Assembly (NCBI RefSeq): GCF_029407905.1
Contig: NC_073630.1
Span: 39,829,001-39,893,000 of the forward strand
Direction of reading: 5' to 3'
Source of the DNA: Bubalus kerabau
Taxonomy: Eukaryota > Chordata > Mammalia > Artiodactyla > Bovidae
DNA length: 64,000 nt
This document shows positions 10,131 to 20,816 of this stretch, one piece after another. The notes under the pieces were generated by a model. The model saw only the letters and a program-made list of their open reading frames with translations, did no database searches and was not told the DNA's origin. The position numbers and the translations under genes are program-made. Numbering within the stretch: the stretch's first letter is position 1; the number at the start of each line of letters is the position of its first letter.

Positions 10131-10999
10131 AGAAAATTAATTTATTTTATTTTGAGGCTAATTACTTTACAATATTGTGGTGGTTTTCCCCATACATCGA
10201 CATGAATCAGCCATGGGTGTACAAGTGTCCCCCCATCCTGAACCTCCCTCCCACCTCCCTCCCGGTTGTCAGTGCACCGGCTTTGAGTGCCCTGCTTCCT
10301 GCATTGAACTTGCACTGGTCTTCTATTTTACATGTGGTAATATACATGTTTCAATGCTATTCTCTCAAATCATCCCACTCTTGCCTTCTCCCACAGAGTC
10401 CAAAGTCTGTTGTTTACATCTCTTCTCTTTTGCTGTCTTGCATATAGAGTCATCATTATCGTCTTTTAAAATTCCTCATCTATTCCATATATATGCATTA
10501 ATATACTATATTGGTGTTTCTTTCTCTGACTTACTTCACTCTGTATAATAGGCTCCAGTTTTATCCACCTCATTACAATGGACTCAAATGTGTTCTTTTT
10601 TTTATAGCTGAGTAATATTCCATTGTGTATATGTATCATAATGTCCTTATCCATTTGTCTGCTGATATGGACATCTAGGTTGCTTCCATGTTCTAGCTAT
10701 TGTAAACAGTGCTGCAATGAACATCGGGGTACATGTGTCTCTTTCATTTCTGGTTTCCTTGGTGTGTATGCCCAGAAGTGGGATTTCTGGGTCATATGAA
10801 AGTTCTATTTCCAGTTTTATAAGGAATCTTCTACTGTTCTCCATAGTAGTTGTACTAGTTTGCAGAAGTTTCATAGCAATACAAGCCTACCTCAAGAAAC
10901 AATAGAAACATGAAATAAACAACCTAACTTTATACCTAAAGCAACTAGAAAAAGAACAGAAGAACTCCAAAGTTAGTAGAAGGAAAGAAATCATAAAAA
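10131..10999 (-). mobile_element. Ruminant L1 3' end with 5' inversion
   Basis: From 10131 to about 10872 the sequence is an antisense ruminant L1: 3' UTR, then the end of ORF2. From about 10873 to 10999 it switches to sense L1 ORF2 text from far upstream (encoding IQAYLKKQ, then tagtagaaggaaagaaatc). An inverted 5' segment at the far side of a minus-strand L1 is the twin-priming pattern. Degenerate flanks tcattacttttta (10118-10130) and tcactaactttta (11000-11012) match 10 of 13 and may be the target duplication. Confidence 0.82.
10647..10874 (-). pseudogene. L1 ORF2 C-terminal remnant
   Basis: A 75-residue open frame with the conserved end of L1 ORF2: ELSYDPEIPLLGIH, then DTCTPMFIAALFTIARTWKQP. 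In L1 proteins this lies C-terminal to the RT domain near the zinc-knuckle region. The endonuclease and RT catalytic domains are absent, and the frame is lost further on. It belongs to the 5'-inverted L1 at 10131-10999. Confidence 0.85.
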
Positions 11000-11029
11000 T
11001 CACTAACTTTTATGCTGATGCAAACTGAA

Positions 11030-11240
11030 GTACGTGTGTGCATGCTCAGTTGTATCTGACTCCTTGTGCTCCCATGGACTGTAGCCCACCAGGCTCCTGT
11101 GTCCATGGTATTTCCCAGGCAAGAATACTGGAGTGGTTTGCCATTTCCTACTCCAAGGGATCTTCCCGACCCAGGGATAGAACTTGTGTCTCCTGCATTG
11201 GCAGCTAAATTCTTTACCACTGCACCACCTGGGAAGTCCT
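11030..11240 (-). mobile_element. Bov-tA SINE, minus strand
   Basis: Reverse-complement Bov-tA ending in ccacctgggaagtcc. The flanks aaactgaa at 11022-11029 and 11241-11248 form an 8-bp exact duplication. Confidence 0.92.
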
Positions 11241-11248
11241 AAACTGAA

Positions 11249-11494
11249 ATCAGAAGTTTTCCTTTATGGCAATGATGCAGGCCATGTTAACAACTGTGAT
11301 AATAAAAAGAATAATAACACAATTTTATGCTTTACCCATTATGCTTTTCATATTTATTTTGGTTTTTAGGAGACATGTTTTAGCAACTAATGTCCTTGGG
11401 CAAGGAAATAATTCATTTACTTGGTAATTCAATGACTTTGTACAGTAGATCTGGCAATTGTAGACAATGCTTGAAAAATGAATCATAATGGAAT
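11249..11494. other. No gene recognised
   Basis: AT-rich spacer between two minus-strand Bov-tA copies; no family recognised. Confidence 0.4.
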
Positions 11495-11703
11495 CTGTGC
11501 TCAATTGTGTCTGACTCTTTGGAACCCTATGGTGTAGAGCTAGCCAGGATCCTCTGTCCATGGGATTCTCCAGGCAAGAATACTGGAATGTGTTCCCATT
11601 CCCTTCTTTAGGGGATCTTTCTGAGCCAGGGATTGAACCTGTGTCTCTTGTATCTCCTGCACTGCCAGGTGGATTCTTTATCATTGAGCCACCTGGGAAG
11701 CCC
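11495..11703 (-). mobile_element. Bov-tA SINE, minus strand
   Basis: Reverse-complement Bov-tA from gctcaattgtgtctgac to ccacctgggaagccc, with a small internal change near 11650 (cttgtatctcctgc). No clean target duplication was found. Confidence 0.9.
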
Positions 11704-12171
11704 ATGGTGGAGTTTAGCTGAGAGTTAACATTAAAAATCTACACCATTGAGGGGATATTTGTGGTTTTATATATATAGGAAAGAGAATAGTGTGGTAATA
11801 AAGTACTGAGGTCAGGAGGAGTTGTGTTTGCATCTTGCCTTAACTGGAGTATGACTGTGAACTAGTTGTTGGCCTCTGTAAACCTCACTTCCTTCACAGA
11901 ATCAGTCAGTTCAGTTGCTCAGTTGTGTCCAACTCTTTGCGACCCAATGGATTGCAGCACACCAGGCTTTCCTGTCCATCACCAACTCCCGGAGCTTGCT
12001 CAAACTCATGTCCATCGGGTTGATGATACCATCCAATCATTTTATTCTCTGTCATCCCCTTCTCCTCCTGCCTTCAATCTTTCCCAGCATCAGAGTCTTT
12101 TCAAATGAGTCAGTTCTTCGCATCAGGTGGCCAAAGTATTGGAGCTTCATCTTCAGCTTCAATCCTTCCAA

Positions 12172-12414
12172 TTAATATTCAGGGTTGATTTCTTTTAGGA
12201 TGGACTGGTTTGATCTCCTTAAAGTCCAAGAGACTCTCAAGAGTGTTCTCCAACACCACAGTTCAAAAGCATCAACTCTTCGGTGCTCAGCTTTCTTTAT
12301 AGTCCAACTCTCACATCCATATACGACTACTGGAAAAACCATAGCCTTGACTAGACAGACCTTTGTTGACAAAGTAATGTCCCTGCTTTTCAATATGCTG
12401 TCTAGGTTGGTCAT
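12172..12414 (-). pseudogene. BovB C-terminal fragment after a frameshift
   Basis: An 80-residue frame with MTNLDSILKSRDITLSTKV, then AFELWCWRTLLRVSW, the region just downstream of the RT core. It is out of frame with the RT segment: the text at 12441-12450 has two extra bases compared with the sister copy near 26251-26262 (cttttaaaatt against cttttaatt). It ends at INPEY where intact copies continue SLEG. Confidence 0.8.
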
Positions 12415-13361
12415 AACTTTCCTTCCAAGGAGTAAATGTCTTTTAAAATTTCATGGCTGCAATCACAATCTGCAGTCATTTTGGAGCCCCCCAAAATAAA
12501 GTCTGACACTGTTTCCACTGTTTCCCCATCTATTTGCCATGAAGTGATGGGACCGGATGCCATGATCTTCGTTTTCTGAATATTGAGCTTTAACCTAACT
12601 TTTTCACTCTCCTCTTTCACTTTCATCAAGAGGTTCTTTAGTTCTTCACTTTCGGCCATAAGGGTGGTGTCATCTGCATATCTGAGGTTATTGATATTTA
12701 TCCCAACAATCGTGATTCCAGCTTGTGTTGCATCCAGCCCAGCATTTCTCATGATGTACTCTGCATATAAGTTAAATAAGCAGGGTGACAATATACAGCC
12801 TTGACGTACTCGTTTTCCTATTTGGAACCAGTCTGTTGTTCCATGTCCAGTTCTAACTGTTGCTTCCTGACCTGCATACAGGTTCCTCAAGAGGCAGGTC
12901 AGGTGGTCTGGTATTCCCATCTCATTCAGAATTTTCCACAGTTTATTGTGAGCCACACAGTCAAAGGCTTTGGCATAGTCAATAAAGCGGAAATGGGTAT
13001 TTTTCTGGAACTCTCTTGCTTTTTCAATGATCCAGCGGATGTTGGCAATTTGATCTCTGGTTCCTCTGCCTTTTCTAAAACCAGCTTGAACATCTGGAAG
13101 TTCATGGTTCACGTGTTGCTGAAGCCTAGCTTGGAGAATTTTGAGCATTACTTTACTAGCGTGTGAGATGAGTGCAATTGTGCAGTAGTTTGAGCATTCT
13201 TTGGCATTGCCTTTCTTTGGGATTGGAATGAAAACTGACCTTTTCCAGTCCTGTGGCCACTGCTGAGTTTTCCAAATTTGCTGGCATACTGAGTGCAGCA
13301 CTTTCACAGCATCATCTTTTAGGATTTGAAATAACTCAACTTGGAATTCCATCACCTCCAC
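12411..13361 (-). pseudogene. BovB reverse-transcriptase core, open 316-residue fragment
   Basis: Carries the RT fingers and palm: KRSVFIPIPKKG (40-51), FRKGRGTRDQIA (95-106), motif A FIDYAKAFD with D128 and D134, motif B RQGCILSPCLFNLY (186-199) and motif C YADD (228-231), so all catalytic aspartates remain. The family enzyme primes cDNA synthesis at nicked target DNA. The frame starts artificially: one extra T at 13341/13342, compared with the sister copy near 27285-27290, shifts it against the upstream linker. The last about 15 residues are out of frame because of the indel near 12445. It is one of the best-kept RT cores here but cannot make a full protein. Confidence 0.88.
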
Positions 13362-13509
13362 TAGCTTTGTTCATAGTGATGCTTCCTAAGTCCCACTTGA
13401 CTTCACATTCCAGGATGTCTGGCTCTAGGTCAGTGATCACACCATCGTGATTATCTGGGTTGTGAATATCTTTTTTGTACAGTTCTTCTGTGTATTCTTG
13501 CCACCTCTT

Positions 13510-13935
13510 CTAAATACCTTCTACTTCTGTTAGGTCCATACCATTTCTGTCCTTTATCAAGCCCGTCTTTTCATGAAATGTTCCCTTGGTATCTCTAATT
13601 TTCTTGAAGAGATCTCTAGTCTTTCCCATTCTATTGTTTTCCTCTATTTCTTTGCACTGATTGCCGAGGAAGGCTTTCTTATCTCTCCTTGCTATTCTTT
13701 GGAACTCTGCATTCAGATGCTTATATCTTTCCTTTTCTCCTTTGCTTTTCGCTTCTCTTCTTTTCACAGCTATTTGTAAGGCCTCCTCAGACAGCCATTT
13801 TGCATTTTTGCATTTCTTTTTCTTGGGGATGGTCTTGGTTTCTGTCTCCTGTACAATGTCACGAACCTCCGTCCATAGTTCATCAGGCACTCTGTCTATC
13901 AGATCTAGTCCCTTAAATCTATTTCTCACTTCCAC
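13510..13935 (-). pseudogene. BovB endonuclease-RT linker fragment
   Basis: A 141-residue lysine/arginine-rich frame joining endonuclease and RT in intact BovB: EVRNRFKGLDLIDRVPDEL, then KWLSEEALQIAVKRREAK, then KKIRDTKGTFHEKTGLIKDRN. It ends at an in-frame TAG (13510-13512) where the sister copy at 27452-27463 reads through with AAG (IKKRGQEY). Together with the frameshift at 13341 this separates linker from RT core by two lesions. Confidence 0.8.
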
Positions 13936-14403
13936 TGTATAATCATAAGGGATTTGATTTAGGTCATACCTGAATGGTCTAGTGGTTTTCCACTTTCTTC
14001 ATTTTAAGTCTGAATTTGGCAATAAGGGGTTCATGATCTGAACCACAGTCAGCTCCCCATCTTGTTTTTGCTGACTATATAGAGTTTCTCCATCTTTGGC
14101 TGCAAATATAATCAATCTGATTTCGGTGTTGGCCATCTGGTGATGTCCATGTGTAGAGTCTTCTCTTGTGTTGTTGGAAGAGAGTGTTTGCTATGACGCA
14201 TGCATTCTCTTGACAGAATTCTATTAGCCTTTGCCCTGCTTCATTCCGTATTCCAAGGCCAAATTTGCCTCTTACTACAGGTGTTTCTTGATTTCCTACT
14301 TTTGCATTCCAGTCCCCTATAATGAAAAGGACATATTTTGGGGGTGTTAATTCTAGAAGGTCTTGTAGGTCTTCATAGAACCGTTCAACTTCAGCTTCTT
14401 CAG

Positions 14404-15764
14404 TGGGTCAAGCACTTAAAGTTGACCAATTTTTTAAGTGTATTGATTAGTTGTCTTACTTTTGTGAAGTTACAACTAAAAATTTTAAGCAAACACTCTT
14501 CTTAATCTCTCTGTTCTATCAAGATGAGTTTTTTTTTTTACTAATGCTTCAGGTTTTACAAGAGATCACATTTTTTCTTGGCTTCAAGGCAGTTTAGTTC
14601 ATTTTTAGGCAGACTGACTGAATTCCATGAACTTCAGAGTCTCTAGTGATAAAGTTCTTTGTCATCTCTGTATTATCTCTTTTCAGCCAGATGGGGAAAA
14701 TGGTTTACATCAGGCACAAGGTATATTTGAACAATAAGGTCACAAGCAGAGATATATTACCTTTTATGGGCAGTGAGACATGTAACATGTTACAGCCTTC
14801 CCCTTTAAGCTACATAGCAAATGGGCTTTGTTTTTATGCCTGGATTCCCATACGATATTATTTTCTAGGCATGTTCATGTCAACAACCTGAACCTTTTTA
14901 AAGCAGCATTTCCTCTTAAAATGTAGAGGAGGAGGACGACCTTCATTCCAGTCTCTTAAGTTTGATTAAAGCCACCTGAAATAAGTTTATTGCCTCAAAC
15001 TCTGCACGTATTCTCCGTGTCTTTTAAGGTCTTCCTCTCTCCAAATCGGCAGAATCAGCATTCTATTAATTAGGCCTGGCCCAGAAGAAGTCATCATCGC
15101 ACTTCAGCTTTCAAATCTATTCCCTTGTTAAAACGAAATTTTGAACTACATGGAAAATTAAAGCAACTTAAGGGAATGGAAGAGTTTAATTCTAGTATGT
15201 GGACTATGTTTTAAGTTCTGCTAGGAAGTGCTCCTGTAGCACTGTGTGTATGCGTGTGTGTTTAAATTTCAGGACAATGTAGCTTTGGAATCGGCAAGAT
15301 TTAAAGAATAATGAGACTAGATGTCATTATTACCATACTCTAAATTGCTTTTTGTTTAATGTCACCTTAGTTTTGGGGGATTTGATTATGTTTGGCATTT
15401 CCCACAAAACATAAAGAAGTTTAAATGTAATCGTCCAAAAGGAAACTTCTTCAGCTAGTGAACTCTGGAAGCAAAACGACAACGACAAAAACAACACTTT
15501 TTCTTTTCCCTCTCTACAATTTGTTCAGAGAGAGGTTCAAAGTGGTTTAGAGCTCTATCTCACATTATTTCCATCCTTGGTTTACGAAAGTCGGAATTTT
15601 TAATGTTTGTTGATTGCACTAATATGATCTAGGTTGTTAAGGTCTTGGTTCATAGGAACGAAATTAAGAACAAATTTAATCAAGCACAGCAAAAAAATCA
15701 GCAGTAAGAATAAAAGAAAGAAAAGAAAAGAAGCGGTCGGGACATAAAATGCTCAGGAAACATG
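14404..15764. other. Unique-looking sequence
   Basis: About 1.36 kb with no gene or repeat family recognised. Visible simple sequence: a T run at 14528-14539, a GT-rich stretch near 15243-15261 and an A/G-rich run near 15705-15735. The 81-residue plus frame 14646-14891 has no recognisable domain. Confidence 0.45.
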
Positions 15765-15772
15765 TTTTACCA

Positions 15773-15946
15773 CAGTGGTTCTCAGACTCAAGTGTGTATC
15801 ATGATAGCCTGGTAGGCTTAGTAAACCAAAGATCCCTGTCTCCCCCCACCCCACACATTTCTTATCCAGTAGGTCTGGTGTAAGGTCCAGTAATTTGCAT
15901 TTCTAGTAAGTTCTAAGGTCTAGGGACCACTCTTTGAAAACTACTG
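15773..15946 (-). mobile_element. MER20-like hAT-Charlie MITE
   Basis: A 174-bp element with terminal inverted repeats cagtggttctca and ttgaaaactactg. It is flanked by an 8-bp hAT-type duplication with one mismatch, ttttacca (15765-15772) and ttctacca (15947-15954). The internal text matches the MER20 family, reversed relative to the copy at 57064-57255. Some MER20 copies serve as endometrial enhancers in eutherians; nothing here shows that this one does. Confidence 0.82.
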
Positions 15947-16309
15947 TTCTACCAAAACAGGCTCTTCTGGGTCACAGTGCCAACTGAGTGTTCTCCTGCC
16001 CCAGATAATGCCCTGCTGCTGCCCAAAGATGAAAAGAGGGGATTTTCTCCTTCAAATACCATGTTCCTGGAATCATGATCATTGTCCTCTTTCTTCACCA
16101 CATTTGTCCCCTCATTATACATGGGACATTCATATAAATATACATAAATATTCTAGTTTTTATTTCAGTATGAAAGAATTGATGTATGTCCATTTACAAC
16201 TAACGTAAATCAGAAACACACCATATCATGTTACTTGGTTAGCTTGTCACAGGCTTAAAGCATGGAATAAGCACTTAGACTTGCTCCTCTCTGATTAGCA
16301 GTAAAGGAT

Positions 16310-16457
16310 CTTTCTTGATCTAACCCACTAGAGAATTTTAAAATAACAAAGCCTGGGTCCAATCTCAGATGAATTACACAAAATCTCTGAATGTGGACCT
16401 GGTAATTAAACCCCTTTCAGTTAGTTCTAGTGTGTAGCCAGGGTTAAGAACCATTGG
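16310..16457. mobile_element. Probable degenerate hAT-Charlie MITE (MER3/MER5B-like)
   Basis: Text such as gagaattttaaaataacaaa, gcctgggtccaatctcaga and a terminal gccagggttaagaaccattg resembles the symmetric small Charlie MITEs. The termini are eroded; family assignment is tentative. Confidence 0.5.
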
Positions 16458-17447
16458 TGACTCTAACCATGTATTCTCACTGGTTATCAGTAAGGTAAGA
16501 TCACCCCCATGGGGGTGAAGATTATTTCTCTGGGGGAAAAAATATATCTTAACTGTTCTACTGGTTTGTGGGCCACCAGCGGGCTACAACACATGCACAT
16601 GTGTGGAGTATACCTGTAGTATTAGCGTTTGATGGGGATGGGGACAGTTAGGAAAAAAGACCTCTTAGGAAACGATCATGAAAAAAGATTGAGAAATATT
16701 GCCCTAACTCTGGGAGGCTGCTATTAGTTTTCAATACTCTAACTTCCTTCTAAAATGCAACACAAATCTTTTTGGGTGCTGTTGTAGATATTGGTGGGGA
16801 AGAATAGCATTTTAAAGTTCTATTACATGTTGCTCACCTCGCTAGATGCTTTTACATATAGTATTGAGTAATGCTACCCTGTATTCTTATTCTAGAATAT
16901 GCACAGAAGTTATAATTAGTTTTGTTTCATTATGGCTTCATACTATTTTGTATTGAAAATAACTCTGATCTTCATGAAGCTTTCAGAAAAATTCCATTGA
17001 ATCTGTAAGGCAACCAGGTGACTTCAAATTGCTTTTACTCTAAACTACTGTCAAATGCATGTAATGAAGTTTGTAAAACAACATTCTATTAAAAGAAACC
17101 ACAATAGAAAACAACCTCCATATCCTTGTCTGAATAATATTACTTTTCTAAAGAATTATAGAAAATTATTACTTCATTAATTTATAGTAATACAGCTTTA
17201 GAATATAACTAGAATAAGTTAGATATAACTTATATATAGATATATATATATATAGATATAACTTAGATAGAATAAGTTAGAATAACTAGAATAAATAGAA
17301 TATAACTTGCTACAAAAAAAAGATATTAAAATATCTCTGATATTTGCAAGAGTGCAAATTTGTTTTAAAATGTACTCGGGATTTTGTTTTTATTAAGATA
17401 TGGTGAGGCCAACAGATCGGAAGATAATTGCTACTAAAAAGTTATAG
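16458..17447. other. Mostly unique, AT-rich
   Basis: No gene. Contains a perfect 18-bp palindrome at 16501-16518 and a degenerate TATATAGATATAACTTAGA-type AT-rich array at about 17216-17305. The text near 16540-16700, ending gattgagaaatattg, hints at another worn hAT element. Confidence 0.4.
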
Positions 17448-17665
17448 TTGATGCTTGAACAACGTGGGAGTTAGGGGTGCCAACCCTCCTTGCATTTGGA
17501 AATCATGTATAACTTACAGTCAGCCCTCTGTGTTCATGGTTCCCCATTCTTGGATTCAACCAACCATGGATCTTGTAGTCGCTGTATTTACTGCTGAAGA
17601 AAGTTCTCATATATGTGAACCCACACAGTTCAAACTTGTATTATTCAAGGGTCAACTATGGTTTT
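17448..17665. mobile_element. Tigger/MER2-type DNA transposon remnant
   Basis: The ends match the MER2-type Tigger terminus: gcttgaacaacgtgggagtt at 17453-17472 and the reverse-complementary cttgtattattcaagggtca at 17635-17654. The middle (about 17518-17580) carries a second Tigger-like block (cagtcagccctctgtg, ggattcaaccaaccatgga), as in composite or related Tigger families. No transposase coding. Confidence 0.75.
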
Positions 17666-18530
17666 TCACTCACAGTTTCCAAGGGGAGGGGATGCACACA
17701 CCATGAAGGGACACTCGGGAAGAGCCAGGGTTGGTTAGGAGGCAGAGAGAGAGGGGAGAGCTTGGGCAAAAGGCTTTATTGTGATTTCCAGGGAGGGAAC
17801 GGGCAAGGCAAGGTGAGCAGGTTTAGGATTGGATACTTGAATAATTTTGGAGGGTTCTGGATTATCAGGGTGGTCCCTAGCTGTCTGGCCTTGAGATGAT
17901 TATGGCAGAGGAATGCTGCCTCCTAGAGTACTCGATAGAGGAGGCAGGTGGGGGTGTGGACTCAGAATTGGGTTGATTTGCATCAAAGTTGTGCTTTAAT
18001 TAATTCTGCCTCCCGTCTTGTTTCTATATGTGGTTGGTTCGTGCAGAGACAGTATGTAACGATGGAAGTTCAGAGCAGACACATTCTGTTACCAGACAGT
18101 ACTGGTACACAAAGAGATGGCCAGTTTGTTGGGACCTGAGGGTGAAAATATATAGCTTCTAAATAGGACCAGAAGTTTTTATTGTTTAGTCATGTTATTT
18201 TTACTGTCCAAAAAAATGAAGGCAGCGTTGCATCCTGAAAAGAAGCTAGATTGTATAGTAAAGTAGGCCAGGGCTGGAATTCTAACTCAGCTATTCTCAA
18301 GCTATGTATATTACTTCTTCAAACATGAGGCTTTTCATCATAAAATGCAAATTAAATCTATTCTTGAGATTGGAAACAACTGAGAAGCAAAACCCAGGAA
18401 ACAGATGAAGATTTAAATATAAAAATTTTTTTAAACTAAATGAAGCTGATTTTGAGGATGTGGCCAAGATGTATGGCCATAATGAGCTTCTTAGTATTTC
18501 ACCTCACCAAGGAGGAGCCCACCTGTGTTT
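17666..18530. other. No gene recognised
   Basis: About 860 bp of mixed sequence. Overlapping short plus frames at 17615-17899 and 17948-18139 have no domain. A faint MIR-like stretch lies near 18262-18395. Confidence 0.4.
18262..18395 (+). repeat. Possible MIR SINE
   Basis: Text resembling the MIR middle (ggaattctaactcagctatt and following). Weak and short; could be chance. Confidence 0.35.
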
Positions 18531-18532
18531 TT

Positions 18533-18652
18533 GCTTTTTTTTTTTGGTTGTGTTGCATGGCTTGTGGGATCTTAGTCCCTGGACCAGGGAGTGAACCCAG
18601 GCCCCGGCAGTGCAGGTGCTGAGTCCTAACCATGGACCACCAGGGAACTCCC
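18533..18652 (-). mobile_element. tRNA-Glu SINE (CHR-2 type), minus strand
   Basis: Begins with a poly-T run (reverse of the A tail, 18535-18545) and ends ggaccaccagggaactccc, the reversed tRNA-Glu head. The B-box-like region is near 18590-18602 in reverse. No clean duplication found. Confidence 0.88.
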
Positions 18653-19357
18653 AGTGACTCTTCTAAACTCATCACAGGGACTGGCTGAGAATAGATCCTA
18701 AGTCTCCTGAGCAGGGAGGAGCAAGTTGGGGTTGGAGGGGGGGTGGTGTGTCTGATGAGAGCTAAGCCTGCTCAGTCCCTCTTCCCTATCTCAGCGGATC
18801 AGGCAAGGCCCTCCTCTTCCTCCTCCAAGGGTGAGTGACGAGCGGTAAAGGAGAGAGTGGGTTCCTGCCTCCCCACCCTGGAAAAGTTAGAAGTAGGGAT
18901 GGAAATCCCCCTACACCAGTTTGAGGAGTCTTATGAAGATAGATTACAGATAAGATATGCAAGATGCCTAACCAGGGCAACAGGCATTTTAAATAGAGAT
19001 AAATTCACCAGGACGTCTCCTTCTTCTGGAATTGAATTTATAAAATAGCTCCCTTTTTTTTATCTTTTTTCTCTTATTAATATTTGACACCATACTTTTC
19101 AATTTAGAAAAGGGGATGTTCTGTCTAAATTACTTATAATTATGTATTTTGAATTACCTCATTGACGTTATATACAGTTCTCAAATTCCATTCCAGTAAG
19201 ACTGTAGATTGGTGAAAATGTTAGGAATAATACAATAGCAATCTTTGCACGTAAGTATTAAATCTTACTATTCAGTTGTTTTGTTGGTATTTTACTTGAA
19301 CACATTGGATGGTAGGTATTTAATTCATCTTGCCATATAGAACAATTAGGCACATCC
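18653..19357. other. No gene recognised
   Basis: About 700 bp. The opposed short frames at 18786-18980 and 18857-19048 overlap on opposite strands and show no family. Confidence 0.4.
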
Positions 19358-19371
19358 TCATTATTACACAT

Positions 19372-19905
19372 CAGATCAGATCAGTCTCTCAGTCGTGTCC
19401 GACTCTGTGACCCCATGAATTGCAGCACGCCAGGCCTCCCTGTCCATCACCAACTCCCGGAGTTCACTCAGACTCACGTCCATTGAGTCAGTGATGCCAT
19501 CCAGCCATCTCATCCTCCGTTGTCCCCTTCTCCTCCTGCCCCCAATCCCTCCCAGCATCAGAGTCTTTTCCAATGAGTCAACTCTTCACATGAGGTGGCC
19601 AAAGTACTGGAGTTTCAGCTTTAGCATCATTCCTTCCAAAGAAATCCCAGGGCTGATCTCCTTCAGAATGGACCGGTTGGATCTCCTTGCAGTCCAAGGG
19701 ACTCTCAAGAGTCTTCTCCACAACACACTTCAAAAGCATCAATTCTTCAGCACTCAGCCTTCTTCACAGTCCAACTCTCACATCCATACACGACCACAGG
19801 AAAAACCATAGCCTTGACTAGACGGACCTTTGTTGGCAAAGTAATGTCTCTGCTTTTGAATATGCTATCTAGGTTGGTCATAACTTTCCTTCCAAGGAGT
19901 AAGCA
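19372..19905 (-). mobile_element. BovB LINE, 3' fragment with clean TSD
   Basis: A 534-bp minus-strand BovB 3' end with atcagatcagat-type tail repeats at the left. It is flanked by a perfect 14-bp duplication, tcattattacacat, at 19358-19371 and 19906-19919, so both ends are exact. The intact duplication and atcag-type tail suggest a comparatively recent insertion. Its C-terminal frame (19376-19573) is short, and a deletion lies near 19722-19730. Confidence 0.96.
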
Positions 19906-19949
19906 TCATTATTACACATACAGGCCAACAAAGAAGAATTTGGTAGTTT

Positions 19950-20195
19950 TCAACAGTGATACTAATAGATACTATTTATAAAGCACTTTATGTGTCAGGC
20001 ACTGGGCTCCATGCTTTATAAAGCTTTATTTCTATTCCTCTAGCAACTCTCAAAAGAATTACTATTATTTCAATTTTATAAAAGAGAAAACCGAAGCTCA
20101 AAGAGGTGGAGTGATTTTCCCAAAGTTATACGTATCAGATTGAAACTAGTAAAGTCAGAATTCTAACTCAGAACCCTGCAAAGCCCACATTGTTT
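19950..20195 (-). repeat. MIR SINE, minus strand
   Basis: Reverse MIR text: gtgtcaggcactgggctcc, then attttataaaagagaaaac, gaagctcaaagaggtgg and a final aactcagaaccctg. Nearly full length and diverged. Confidence 0.78.
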
Positions 20196-20803
20196 CCTTT
20201 TAAATAAGTCCTTCAGTCTCTCCCTGGGAAAAATCTAATGTGAAAAGAAAGAAAACAAGGCTGTAGTTCTATTAGCATAATTTTGAAATGACCTTGGAAC
20301 CTCACTTAATGGAAGTGAGGATAGGAAGACAACACTTTTCAAATCTTCACATATGAGTTTAAACACATTATTCATTTTCAGCTAAAATATTTTAGCTGGT
20401 TCATCCAAACTATGTTGAGAGCTTAGAGAAAATGAAACAAGTTTCCTACATTGATCTAATTTGAAGTGTTAGTGGGCACACAATTATTTTTCTAAAGTTC
20501 TACAATACCATGTACTTCTCTTTTCAGAGGATTCCTCTCACTGGGACAGGATAGCCGCTCATTATTCACTGATTATTACTAAAGGCATAGAGTTCTCAGA
20601 AATGAGTGTTAGAGGGTATTAACTTCAGACCAGAGCAGGAGAGATTCTGCTGGACCCAACCTTTCTCTAGCTGTAGCCATTCCTTTTGAAAATCAAAAAT
20701 TGCTCATAACTGTGCACACCATGAGGCTCTGGACACTGTGCCATGAAGAATTTTCGTAATTTGCACATGTAACTGCAAAAGCACCCTGCTAATTATAGAT
20801 GCC
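20196..20803. other. Unique-looking sequence
   Basis: About 600 bp with no gene or repeat recognised. Confidence 0.4.
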
Positions 20804-20816
20804 TAGGAATTAATAT

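Larger units (their letters stand above)
11901..14403 (-). mobile_element. BovB LINE, 2.5 kb, 5'-truncated
   Basis: Long minus-strand BovB. The 3' tail (reverse complement of repeated gaact units) is at 11901-11920; the element then runs through the C-terminal region, RT, linker and part of the APE-type endonuclease, stopping near 14403. The autonomous family encodes an endonuclease-RT that copies RNA onto nicked target DNA. This copy is dead: see frames 12172-12414, 12411-13361 and 13510-13935. The endonuclease region near 14300-14403 retains the GDWNAKVG-encoding block but its frame is broken. Confidence 0.97.

Noticed and set aside
10177..10548. The 123- and 150-residue plus frames at 9995-10548 as genes
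   Set aside because: They are antisense readings of a ruminant L1 3' UTR.
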